Shown here piece by piece: positions 22,033 to 29,542 of a stretch of DNA of 64,000 bases (positions within the stretch are counted from its first letter, which is position 1; each line of letters begins with the position of its first letter). The notes beneath the pieces are model-generated. The model made no database searches, was not told the origin of the DNA, and was given only the letters and a program-made list of their open reading frames with translations. The translations under genes and the position numbers were made by a program. This DNA is from Burkholderia sp. D-99 (GTDB lineage Bacteria > Pseudomonadota > Gammaproteobacteria > Burkholderiales > Burkholderiaceae). The stretch covers positions 248,001 to 312,000 of the forward strand of contig NZ_JAAOXM010000003.1 in the NCBI RefSeq assembly GCF_011605345.1, read 5' to 3'.

Positions 22033-22113
22033 CGACGTACCGCGCTCGGCCGGAGGGGGGCCGCGCGTGGAAGAGTGGCCCATTCATTCGACCATTTCGG
22101 AGTTGGGCCACGG

Positions 22114-22944
22114 ATGGACTGGATCCTGATCTGCAAGGCTTTGATCCTCGGCGTCGTCGAGGGGCTGACGGAATTCCTGCCGGTGTCGAGTACCGGGCAC
22201 CTGATCGTCGCGGGCAGCTTCCTGAATTTCAACGATTCGCATGCGAAGACCTTCGACGTCGTGATCCAGTTCGGTGCGATCCTCGCGGTCTGCTGGGAAT
22301 ACCGGCAGCGGATCGCGTCCATCGTGTCCGGGCTGCCGAGCCGGCCTGAAGCGCGGCGCTTCACGTTGAACGTCGTGATCGCGACCATTCCTGCGGTTGC
22401 GCTCGGCCTCCTGTTCGAGAAGAAGATCAAGGCCGTGCTGTTCTCGCCGGTGCCCGTCGCGTTCGCGCTCGTCGTGGGCGGTGCGATCATCCTGTGGGCC
22501 GAGGCGCGGCAGCGCGAGCGCCGCGAGCCGCCGCGCGTGGTGTCGGTCGATGCGCTGACGCCGCTCGACGCGCTGAAGGTCGGGATCGCGCAGTGCTTCG
22601 CGCTGGTGCCCGGCATGTCGCGCTCGGGCTCGACGATCATCGGCGGGATGCTGTTCGGTCTCGACCGGCGCGTGGCCACCGAATTCTCGTTCTTCCTCGC
22701 GATTCCGATCATCTTCGGCGCGACGCTCTATGAAACCGTCAAGGACTGGCAGGCGTTCACCGTCGATTCGCTCGGCCTGTTCGCGCTCGGCCTCGTCGCG
22801 GCGTTCGTCAGTGCGTTCGTGTGCGTGCGCTGGCTGCTGCGCTACGTCGCGACGCACGATTTCACGGTGTTCGCGTGGTACCGGATCGCGTTCGGGCTGT
22901 TCGTGCTGCTGGTCGGGTACAGCGGCTGGCTGAACTGGGCGTGA
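22114..22944 (+). CDS. uppP: Undecaprenyl-diphosphatase UppP (BacA)
   Basis: 276 residues, polytopic inner-membrane protein. Dephosphorylates undecaprenyl pyrophosphate, recycling the lipid carrier for peptidoglycan and O-antigen and giving bacitracin resistance. Both catalytic motifs are intact: [16 protein letters not shown] near residues 17-32 and [13 protein letters not shown] near 170. The ATG at 22114 starts [13 protein letters not shown] directly at the first membrane helix; a longer start at 22075 is less likely. A strong bidirectional terminator follows. Confidence 0.96.
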   Translation: MDWILICKALILGVVEGLTEFLPVSSTGHLIVAGSFLNFNDSHAKTFDVVIQFGAILAVCWEYRQRIASIVSGLPSRPEARRFTLNVVIATIPAVALGLLFEKKIKAVLFSPVPVAFALVVGGAIILWAEARQRERREPPRVVSVDALTPLDALKVGIAQCFALVPGMSRSGSTIIGGMLFGLDRRVATEFSFFLAIPIIFGATLYETVKDWQAFTVDSLGLFALGLVAAFVSAFVCVRWLLRYVATHDFTVFAWYRIAFGLFVLLVGYSGWLNWA

Positions 22945-22974
22945 TGCCGATACGGCGGCCGATGCGCCACCGAT

Positions 22975-23013
22975 AAAAAAGGCCCGATCGGCAGATGCCG
23001 GTCGGGCCTTTTT
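22975..23013. terminator. Bidirectional terminator between uppP and trmB
   Basis: AAAAAA, then an inverted repeat with arms GGCCCGATCGGC / GCCGGTCGGGCC, then TTTTT. The A-run and T-run allow it to work for uppP on the plus strand and trmB on the minus strand, which converge here. Confidence 0.88.
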
Positions 23014-23036
23014 CCATTCGGGGCAGGGGGAGTCGT

Positions 23037-23804
23037 TCAGCCTGCGCGCTTGCGGAACACCAGGTCCCATACGCCGTGGCCGAGCCGCAGCCCGCGCCGT
23101 TCGAACTTTGTCACCGGGCGGTAGTCGGGGCGCGGCGCGTAGTCGGCGGCCGTGTTTTCGAGCGTCGGTTCCGCGCCGAGCACTTCCAGCATCTGTTCCG
23201 CGTAGTTCTGCCAGTCGGTCGCGCAGTGAATGTATGCGCCGGGCTTCAGGCGCGATGCGAGATGCGCGACGAGCGGCGGCTGGATCAGCCGGCGCTTGTG
23301 GTGGCGCGCCTTGTGCCACGGGTCGGGGAAGAAGATGTGCACGCCGTCGAGACTTTCCGGCGCGAGCATGTGTTCGAGCACCTCGACCGCGTCGTGCTGG
23401 ATGATGCGGATGTTCGGCAGATCCTGCTCGCCGATCAGTTTCAGCAGCGCGCCGACGCCCGGCTCGTGCACTTCGACGCCGAGGAAGTCGTCGCCGGGGC
23501 GGTGCGCGGCGATTTCCGCGGTCGACGCGCCCATCCCGAAGCCGATCTCGAGGATGCGCGGCGCGCTGCGGCCGAACACCGCGTTCCAGTCGGGCAGCTC
23601 CGGCGCATACGGCACCACGAAGCGCGGGCCGAATTCGTCGAGCGCACGGCGCTGGCCGGTCGACACGCGGCCGGCACGTGTCACGAAGCTGCGGATACGG
23701 CGGTGGTGCAGCGGATTGACTGCGTCGGCGCCTTCGGTGGCTTCGTCGGGAATGGCGTCGTCGTGCGGCGGCAGGCCGGCTTCGTTCGGATCGTCGTGCA
23801 TCAT
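23037..23804 (-). CDS. trmB: tRNA (guanine-N7-)-methyltransferase TrmB
   Basis: 255 residues. Methylates G46 of tRNA with SAM. Motifs: [12 protein letters not shown] (SAM-binding), [18 protein letters not shown] type segment near residue 160 (FFPDPWHK is diagnostic), and the [16 protein letters not shown] region. A charged N-terminal extension of about 50 residues is typical of beta-proteobacterial TrmB. The start is a double ATG at 23804/23801. It lies just left of the split tRNA-Gly locus. Confidence 0.95.
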   Translation of the reverse strand: MMHDDPNEAGLPPHDDAIPDEATEGADAVNPLHHRRIRSFVTRAGRVSTGQRRALDEFGPRFVVPYAPELPDWNAVFGRSAPRILEIGFGMGASTAEIAAHRPGDDFLGVEVHEPGVGALLKLIGEQDLPNIRIIQHDAVEVLEHMLAPESLDGVHIFFPDPWHKARHHKRRLIQPPLVAHLASRLKPGAYIHCATDWQNYAEQMLEVLGAEPTLENTAADYAPRPDYRPVTKFERRGLRLGHGVWDLVFRKRAG

Positions 23805-23881
23805 CGGTACAGAGAAAGGCTCGGTTGCGGGCGAGGGCCCGTTGCGCGCAGCAGTGCGCCGGGTGAACCGACACATGGTAC

Positions 23882-23911
23882 AAAAAAGCCGCCTTCGACG
23901 AGGCGGCTTTT
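23882..23911 (-). terminator. Terminator of the ancestral tRNA-Gly transcription unit
   Basis: A hairpin AAAAGCCGCC...GGCGGCTTTT lies 26 bases beyond the orphan tRNA 3' end on the minus strand, with a T-run on the minus-strand downstream side. No such hairpin follows the complete tRNA copy at 31631. This marks the left side of the accessory region as the original downstream flank of the tRNA gene. Confidence 0.75.
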
Positions 23912-23936
23912 GCGCAGGCTGCGATGCAGCCGGAAA

Positions 23937-23960
23937 GTGGAGCGGGCGATGGGAATCGAA
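23937..23960 (-). repeat. attL-like copy of the tRNA-Gly 3' end
   Basis: These 24 bases are identical to 31630-31653, the 3' end (acceptor stem, CCA and part of the T arm) of the complete tRNA-Gly(CCC). The match stops abruptly at 23960. A direct repeat of a tRNA 3' end with an integrase beside the other copy is the standard footprint of tRNA-targeted integration. The element bounded by the two copies is about 7.7 kb. Confidence 0.85.
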
Positions 23961-24127
23961 GGCTCCTCTACGCGCATCCGCAACACTTTGATTTAAAAGG
24001 AACACGGAGCGGGCAGCACCGCCCCATGTCGGATACTTCTGTAGGAGCGGATTGTAACAGAGTGACGTCGCGTGTCCAACGTTCGCGCGCGCCACCTAGA
24101 CCAGGAGCAGTGAAGCGGCCTGCGTGC

Positions 24128-24970
24128 TTAAGGGTTCACAAGCTCAGCTACGTCGTAACCTTCTCGCGTCAAGCGGAACATCTCTCTTTTCGGGCTTACG
24201 GCCCTAATCAGATTGCTGTGCTCAAGCTCCTCTAAAGCTCCTTCCCAAATGGCTCGAAGTCGTGGATCACTGCCTTCGAGATATTGTTTGTTGTTCGTCC
24301 CCATAGTCACTCCACCCAAGTGGCGAAGAAACATAATCTGGCCGTATGGGTCACTTGCTGCGTCTTTAAGCAAGGTTGCGGCTTCCTTTGATAAAGCAGG
24401 GGTATTGCTGAGATTGCTCTGAACGATGGCCGATGTATTGCCGGTTTTTGAGGCTTCGGAATATTGATCCTCGTTCATTTTTAACTGAATCTGGCGATAG
24501 AATTTGTTCCTGAAATCCGAGGCATCGCTGTATGACTCAAACAATCCCCTCGTCTTGCAAGACTCTTTGAATTCTTTCAGTTTTTTATACTGTTCTGGGT
24601 CTACACTGTCCGGCATGACGGGCGCCGAGGAAAAGTAGAGCATCGCAGGCTTTCCGGCTTGAATATGCTCCTCAATTTCCTCAATTGTTCCGCTCATATA
24701 CTGCTCTGTCGGAGTTCCGGCGCGGGTCCAGAATACTCCAATCAAGATATCGCTCCCGTTGAGAATCTGCTTATTGATTACAGATTGGGGGGTGCCTCCC
24801 ATTTCCGGGGAAGAGTGAGTCTCCCAGCCAACAGGGAGTAGCACGATTTTCATTTTCTCCGAATGAACTGTGTTCCATTCATTGAGAATTTCTCGAATGA
24901 TATTTCTTTCAGCGGCGACATCGCCGGGAGAGGCAATCATCACTTTATAGACGGTGGCTTGGTAGCTCAT
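24128..24970 (-). CDS. DUF4062-like domain protein, candidate defence effector
   Basis: 280 residues. Residues 1-110 form a Rossmann-like alpha/beta domain with KVMIASPGDVAAERNII and INKQILNGSDILIGVFWTRAGTP, resembling the DUF4062 (TIR/SIR2-superfamily-related) sensor or effector domain found with STAND ATPases and other immune proteins. Residues 190-280 look like a winged helix, ending LEHSNLIRAVSPKREMFRLTREG. No signal peptide or membrane segment. It is the outermost cargo gene beside attL and is lower in GC than the core genes. The family call rests on motif memory; catalytic function is not established. No partner ATPase is present nearby. Confidence 0.65.
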   Translation of the reverse strand: MSYQATVYKVMIASPGDVAAERNIIREILNEWNTVHSEKMKIVLLPVGWETHSSPEMGGTPQSVINKQILNGSDILIGVFWTRAGTPTEQYMSGTIEEIEEHIQAGKPAMLYFSSAPVMPDSVDPEQYKKLKEFKESCKTRGLFESYSDASDFRNKFYRQIQLKMNEDQYSEASKTGNTSAIVQSNLSNTPALSKEAATLLKDAASDPYGQIMFLRHLGGVTMGTNNKQYLEGSDPRLRAIWEGALEELEHSNLIRAVSPKREMFRLTREGYDVAELVNP

Positions 24971-25241
24971 GCGTGGCGCAATCTAAGGTGTTGATCTCTA
25001 AAAGTCAGGATCGTGAAGAGGAACATGATCATGCGCAATTCCTCCTCGCGGTCCGAACACTCTTGGTTGTGGGCACGGTCGGTTCCCGTCTCTGAAGTGT
25101 ATCTCGGGACGAGTCGTTGGGTATGAGGGCATTCACGCACGATCGATTTCCAGCTTGCTGTCGCCAAGGGTTCGGCAACGTGACAGAAATTATCGTGCTT
25201 TAATGCCTCAAATGCCGTATGCCGCCCTGTAAGGATTTGCG

Positions 25242-25795
25242 ATCCGCGACACCGATTGAAGGACGCGATACCTTAGGCTGGTCGCGGATTCCCTAGGACC
25301 TCCTACCGTTTCGCGTGCCCGACTTGTGCGCTCGTCGGCGTTTCGCAGGCGGACAGGGTTGACACAAGTTCGTGTGTCGGCGATTCAGACAGAGGGAGTG
25401 GAATGAATCCGGGATATAACTTTTCTCTAGTTACTCCCTTTGTTTTGTATTCGTTGTTTAAGCCCTTCCCGTGGGAGAGCCAATACTCTCCCTAGGCTTC
25501 TCACAAATGAGAAACCTAGTTGGAGGCATCGGCGCTCCCATATTCTTCCCTATGGGCAATCCCGCGCTTTGGTCATGACGCATTATGTCAGGAGGGGTTG
25601 ATCCAAAGCTGAGCCAACCAAACCGCTCCCCATCGTCCCGGCTGCGTCTTCCTCTTGTGAGGCAACTCTACCGGTGAGCATTACGACGATCCCATCTATG
25701 CTCCGCTGCATATCTCTCTCGCAGCTTTACGACCTTGCCCGACCGTTCTATCGCCGAAAAGCAAGGAAGCGCAAACCCGGTCTCTTGGGGTTGCG
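25242..25795. ncRNA. Hairpin-dense gene-free stretch, candidate structured RNA
   Basis: The 1.1-kb interval 24971-26099 holds no convincing protein gene. Within it successive inverted repeats occur: 25242-25289 (9-bp closing stem, inner AAGG/CCTT), 25473-25492 (7-bp perfect), 25492-25519 (11 of 12 paired), 25531-25567, 25576-25590, 25596-25619, 25651-25662, 25705-25725 and 25770-25795. Such a chain of neighbouring stems is unusual for a spacer. Strand, ends and function are unknown, and no known riboswitch, retron or tmRNA signature was recognised. A short open frame at 25735-26010 has no ribosome site and was not accepted. Confidence 0.4.
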
Positions 25796-26099
25796 ACGAG
25801 CAATTTAGCATAAACCGGTATGAATTTCACCATATGAGTAAAAATATTCGATGTCCGCGGGGCTTTGATGTTTTTTCTCACGATTTTTTCAACGATTTCG
25901 CTACATCTTTCTTTCGTCGGTGCTGGGAATTGAGAATCGTTTCTGTTCTTTCATGTTGCATGGAAGGAGCAATCTGGGCTGGCGAAAGGCAGTGGTTATC
26001 GAACGCTTAACGCCGCGATCTATGCGTTTTTTTGCTTGCTCAGCAAGGCAAGACCAGCCTGATAGACTCCCTCCTGAACTACACGACGGGGTGGAGAAA

Positions 26100-26837
26100 A
26101 TGTGGGGACTAGAAACAAAAGACTGGGTGATAGTTGGGGCCACGATTGCCGGGCCGATCCTCGCTGTGCAAGCGCAGAAGTGGGTCGAACGAGCCCGGGC
26201 AACTGCGCAACGTCGAGATTGGATCTTCACAACTCTGATGGGAACGCGGCAAGCGCGGGTTTCGTTCGATCACGTGCGCGCATTAAACATGATCGACCTC
26301 GCTTATTACGGCACCCGAATCCCCTTCATCGGTTGGGTTTGGCGCAATGGGCGCGAGAAAGCCGTCCTCACGGCATGGCATGACTACCATGCGCATCTAT
26401 CGCTTCCGGGGCAGGCGGGGCGTCCTCAGACCGAGCCGGAGCAGCGAGACTGGAACGGCCGTAGCGACGAATTGTTCACGAACCTTTTGGACAAGCTCGC
26501 GGTGGCAAACAATTTTCGGTTCGAACGGGCTCAGCTTAAGGGTGGTAGCTACTCCCCAGAAGCGCACGGCACGGCCGAGCTACAGCAGCAAGCAATTCGG
26601 CATTTGGCAATCGAAGTGCTTGCTGGCAACAAACCTCTCTCGATGGACGTAAAGACTTGGCCAGTTGACGCTGCTGCGGCCGAGCAACAGCTCACCACAC
26701 AGGCGGAGTTAGTCCAGAACCAAAGGGAAATCATGGGCGACTTTAAGCAGATACTGGATAGGCTTACCGAGCATGCTATTGGTCCAGGCGCGGTAGCGAG
26801 AGCGGGCAACGAACCATCCCCCGTCGAGAGAGCGTAG
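26100..26837 (+). CDS. DUF6680-like protein with N-terminal membrane segment
   Basis: 245 residues. Begins MWGLETKDWVIVGATIAGPI: one hydrophobic segment (about 9-24), then QKWVERARATAQRRDWIFTTLMGTR and a helical domain with VSFDHVRALNMIDLAYYG. This layout, a single membrane anchor and an RxxIFxxLMxTR stretch, resembles the DUF6680 family. The C-terminal part is a coiled-coil-like helix ending near residue 225. The ATG at 26100 has a GGTGGAG ribosome site. A longer frame upstream (to 25920) has poor coding character. Function unknown; membrane-anchored small proteins are common in abortive-infection loci. Confidence 0.6.
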   Translation: MWGLETKDWVIVGATIAGPILAVQAQKWVERARATAQRRDWIFTTLMGTRQARVSFDHVRALNMIDLAYYGTRIPFIGWVWRNGREKAVLTAWHDYHAHLSLPGQAGRPQTEPEQRDWNGRSDELFTNLLDKLAVANNFRFERAQLKGGSYSPEAHGTAELQQQAIRHLAIEVLAGNKPLSMDVKTWPVDAAAAEQQLTTQAELVQNQREIMGDFKQILDRLTEHAIGPGAVARAGNEPSPVERA

Positions 26838-26910
26838 CTGAACACGGTTGCCAGTCATCTTTGTATTTGCCTCCTCTTTGTCGAAAATCAATTTGCGCGG
26901 TTTTATAAAA

Positions 26911-27228
26911 ATGAAAGAACATCCACTTACTTCAGATGAGCTTGGTGAAAAGGGGGAAAGTCGCTTCAAGGAGATGTGCGCGGATGCAAAGTTAATCTGC
27001 AACAAATCTGATCGCGATCGAGCCGGTTGGGATTTTTTGGTTGAATTTCCCTTTGCGAGCCAGGCGCCACTTTCATTGGATAACAGAATTGCGCCGCCAT
27101 CCTGCCATATCCAGGTTAAAACAGTATACGGCTCGACCAGTAGGGTATCGACGTGTTGCAGACTGTGCGGCATCTGGGTGAGCGTGGCATCAGGGTCGTC
27201 GTGCTCCAACTCGGCACGACCGATCTGA
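26911..27228 (+). pseudogene. Truncated PD-(D/E)XK-like nuclease gene fused to resolvase DNA
   Basis: Residues 1-72 look like the start of a PD-(D/E)XK-fold protein: GEKGESRFKEMC (conserved Glu helix), GWDFLVEFPF (Asp strand) and CHIQVKTV (the Q-x-K strand). From about 27125 the sequence changes to the coding region of a serine resolvase in a different frame. The tail of this frame (SRVSTCCRLCGIW...) is therefore translation of resolvase DNA out of frame. The gene appears to have lost its 3' part by insertion or recombination. The start ATG at 26911 is reasonable. Confidence 0.55.
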
Positions 27229-27494
27229 CCTCGACGGCTGGGAAGCTGTTGCTGTCGATGTTGGCCGCAGTCGCAGAAATGGAGCGAGACCTTCTTGTCG
27301 AGAGAACACAAGCGGGGCTTGCTCGGGCGAAGTCGGAGGGGAAAAAGCTCGGCAGACCGTCTAAAACGACTCCAGAGCAGCGTGCCGAAATTATGCGTAG
27401 GTTGGGCGCGGGCGAGTCGGTCAGCGCGCTGGCGAGGTTCTATTCGATCTCGCGAGCCAACGTCAATAGCATCAGAGCGAATGTGGCTGGATAG
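27144..27494 (+). pseudogene. Remnant of a serine resolvase/invertase
   Basis: The frame begins after a stop at 27141 and encodes the C-terminal two thirds of a Tn3-type resolvase: LQTVRHLGERGIRVVVLQLG, AAVAEMERDLLVERTQAGLA, KSEGKKLGRPSKTTPEQRAE, and a helix-turn-helix end SVSALARFYSISRANVNSI. The N-terminal catalytic part with the active serine is missing, so it should be inactive. A GTG at 27153 could start a short product. It abuts the truncated nuclease frame and is a scar of transposon traffic inside the island. Confidence 0.8.
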
Positions 27495-27583
27495 ATCATG
27501 TGCGAAAAATCGGCGAAGGAGCAGCGTGAGTGGCTGAATGTCTCTTGCAACGGGGTGTTGTGCTTGTATTTTAAGGGGATCTA

Positions 27584-28402
27584 ATGTCGTTTACCGATCA
27601 GCAAATCGTTGCCGCATATGCAGCGGCTCGGCGTGTGCATGATGGTCTTCAAATTCGAGCTAGAGCCTTAGACGATCTAGTGCGCATAGGCGTAAAGAAA
27701 AGCAATGCGGGATTTTGCATTGATAATTGCCGGAAGATGTTGCGTGGTAAGCGTTATAAAAGAACTCTCACCGAGGCAATAGCGGAAACTTTTCTGACAT
27801 CAATTCACCGGGACGATGGTTCTGTAGGGTTGAAAACGGCCCTTTCCGCGTTGGAGGCTCATTTCCTTTATCTGGAGACTAAGCGGGTGTCTCCTGCTCA
27901 TCAAGAAAGAAACCTACACGCCCGTTTTTCTGCGTTGCTTGCCGCCGATGACTCGATCAACGTGGATGAGGATGAGGAACACTTGGAAGCGATCCGGGGA
28001 CGAACTGACATCGGTGCGACGACGAAGGAGCAACTCGTTAAGTCTCGTCGTGGTCAAGGACTTTTCAAAGCCAACGTCCGGCTTAATGAAAGGCGATGCC
28101 GCGTAACCAAGATAGAAGATCCGGCGCATCTTCGGGCCAGCCATATCAAACCTTGGAGAGACAGCAGTGACGAAGAGAAGCTTAACGGCTGCAACGGACT
28201 ACTGCTTGCGCCGCATGTCGATCACCTTTTCGACAAAGGGGCGATCTCGTTTGCCGACAACGGCGACCTACTGGTGTCCCCTTTGCTGGACTCATCTGTC
28301 CTTATCGCTTGGGGCATTCCGGCAGTCTTAAACGTGGGGCCGTTCAATCCCGAGCAAGCGAAATTTCTTCTCTATCACCGAGAGAAGTATCACTTCGCTT
28401 GA
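27584..28402 (+). CDS. HNH endonuclease domain protein
   Basis: 272 residues. The C-terminal HNH domain is clear: ASHIKPWRDSSDEEKLNGCNGLLLAP, then HVDHLFDKGAISF, at about residues 185-225 (the restriction-type HNH_2 arrangement, as in McrA-like enzymes). The N-terminal 130 residues are helical and not recognised; an acidic patch INVDEDEEHLE lies at about 124-134. The ATG at 27584 follows AAGGGG. Intact, unlike its two upstream neighbours. Plausible role: cleavage of modified or foreign DNA. No methyltransferase is adjacent, so a stand-alone modification-dependent or self-targeting-regulated nuclease is possible. Confidence 0.82.
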   Translation: MSFTDQQIVAAYAAARRVHDGLQIRARALDDLVRIGVKKSNAGFCIDNCRKMLRGKRYKRTLTEAIAETFLTSIHRDDGSVGLKTALSALEAHFLYLETKRVSPAHQERNLHARFSALLAADDSINVDEDEEHLEAIRGRTDIGATTKEQLVKSRRGQGLFKANVRLNERRCRVTKIEDPAHLRASHIKPWRDSSDEEKLNGCNGLLLAPHVDHLFDKGAISFADNGDLLVSPLLDSSVLIAWGIPAVLNVGPFNPEQAKFLLYHREKYHFA

Positions 28403-28461
28403 ACTTTTCACACGGGACATAAGCCCCGGTTTTGGGAGCGCGCCGCCGTCGCCGTTGCCGT

Positions 28462-28767
28462 CTATCGCGTGTTCAGTTGGCTTTTGCTGGCGATCCTAAC
28501 CATCTTCCCGTCCCGATCGAACAGGATGGCGATGTTCGAAGACGTGCCGCCGAGCACCGATGCTTGCGAATACACCCATTGTTGAAGCGTGGAGCCATTC
28601 GGCATTGTGTTCGTTGCCGTCGGTGTGCCTAGCTTCTCTTGGGCTTGCTGAATCGTCGTCACGCCCGGAACGAATTGGTCCGCGTCATGAAGGTCGAACT
28701 TGTTCCCCGTCGTCATGCAGGCGGTCAGGCTCAAAGCCAGAGCGCACGCCGCGAATGTCTTTCTCAT
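28462..28767 (-). CDS. Small SmpA/OmlA-like (BamE-type) lipoprotein
   Basis: 101 residues. Signal peptide with lipobox LTAC (Cys17) after MRKTFAACALALS. The mature part FVPGVTTIQQAQEKLGTPTA and FDRDGKMVRI follow the SmpA/OmlA pattern, a small beta-rich fold also seen in BamE. It is too short and context-free to be the housekeeping BamE; such proteins are common accessory-region cargo. The ATG at 28767 is sound. It is followed on the same strand, upstream, by another exported protein gene. Confidence 0.72.
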   Translation of the reverse strand: MRKTFAACALALSLTACMTTGNKFDLHDADQFVPGVTTIQQAQEKLGTPTATNTMPNGSTLQQWVYSQASVLGGTSSNIAILFDRDGKMVRIASKSQLNTR

Positions 28768-28851
28768 TGGTCAGCTCTCTTTCTCGTGGTGGGCAGCAAC
28801 AAACGCAACAAGACGCGCCCTGAGTCTGTTGCTCTACGGCAGCGTTACGTT

Positions 28852-29205
28852 TCAGTAAGTCGAGGCGCAAACCTTGTAGACGGCGCGCTGCAACTGATCG
28901 GGCGTGGCGTCGGGCTGACGTTTGTAGACCAGATCGAGTGCGCCCATATAGAGTCCGCGGAAGTCCCGCTTCCAGTTGGGCGGAATCGCTTTTAGGTTTG
29001 ACTCGAACTTTGCTTGCTCAGTCGAATAGGACACTCCGTCGTCCCTGTCTCGGGCCATCTCCAGCGCCATGCGGCTGATCTGAAAACAGATGCCCTCGCT
29101 GCCAGCCCAGGCGTGGCCGGTCGCTAGCGGTCCACACATCAGAGTCAGCAGCAGTGACGCGGCGATGTGCCTCGCGGACCAGTGGTTCGCTTGTGGTTTC
29201 GTCAT
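28852..29205 (-). CDS. Small exported protein of unknown function
   Basis: 117 residues. A Sec signal peptide (hydrophobic run ASLLLTLMCGPLATGHAWA, cleavage near residue 35) precedes a mature domain with two cysteines that could form a disulfide (CFQISRM and KVCASTY). No family recognised. It is divergent from the XRE regulator, with a 67-base shared region carrying three 15-bp-spaced repeats that may control both genes. Confidence 0.6.
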   Translation of the reverse strand: MTKPQANHWSARHIAASLLLTLMCGPLATGHAWAGSEGICFQISRMALEMARDRDDGVSYSTEQAKFESNLKAIPPNWKRDFRGLYMGALDLVYKRQPDATPDQLQRAVYKVCASTY

Positions 29206-29210
29206 TTATA

Positions 29211-29245
29211 GGGTGGCCACTATTGGGGTGGCCATTTTTAGGGTG
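29211..29245. repeat. Three iterated GGGTGG-type repeats, 15 bp apart
   Basis: GGGTGGCCA occurs at 29211-29219 and 29226-29234, and a partial GGGTG at 29241-29245, giving a 15-bp period. They lie in the divergent promoter region between the exported-protein gene and the XRE regulator. Inference: direct-repeat operator, probably for the XRE protein. Confidence 0.5.
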
Positions 29246-29272
29246 TGTCGCGATTATACGTGCCCGCCAACA

Positions 29273-29536
29273 ATGCCGTGCATGACGGCAAACACATCAC
29301 TCAGGAATCGCTTCGGGGCGAGGGTTCGAGAACTGCGGAAAGCTACGACCGGGTTGAGCCAAGAGGCTTTCGCCGACAAGTGCGGCTTCGTGCGCAGCTA
29401 CATGGGGAAGATTGAGACCGGCAAGGCGAATCCATCCTTGGACTCAATTCAGACGATCGCCGACGCTCTCGGCGTGCCGGTTAAGACACTGTTTGAGGAA
29501 GACGGTGCGGAGGGCGCACCGTCGGTTCAGGACTAG
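29273..29536 (+). CDS. XRE-family helix-turn-helix regulator
   Basis: 87 residues. Cro/C1-type HTH across residues 15-70: FGARVRELRKATTGLSQEAF, then the recognition helix region FVRSYMGKIETGKANPSLDS. Resembles restriction-modification controller-sized or phage-repressor-sized regulators. The start may be the ATG at 29273 or 29282. It ends 6 bases before the integrase stop codon (convergent), and its divergent promoter region holds three 15-bp-spaced repeats. Possible role: control of the island's genes. Confidence 0.8.
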   Translation: MPCMTANTSLRNRFGARVRELRKATTGLSQEAFADKCGFVRSYMGKIETGKANPSLDSIQTIADALGVPVKTLFEEDGAEGAPSVQD

Positions 29537-29542
29537 AGAGGG

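Noticed and set aside
23937..23960. A second complete tRNA-Gly
   Set aside because: Only the last 24 bases match; the rest of the cloverleaf is absent.
25242..25795. Retron msr-msd or group II intron
   Set aside because: No reverse transcriptase nearby and no domain-V or msd-like hairpin recognised.
25735..26010. A 91-residue plus-strand protein
   Set aside because: No ribosome site, mixed composition without hydrophobic core, overlaps the hairpin-rich stretch and the upstream extension of the DUF6680-like frame.
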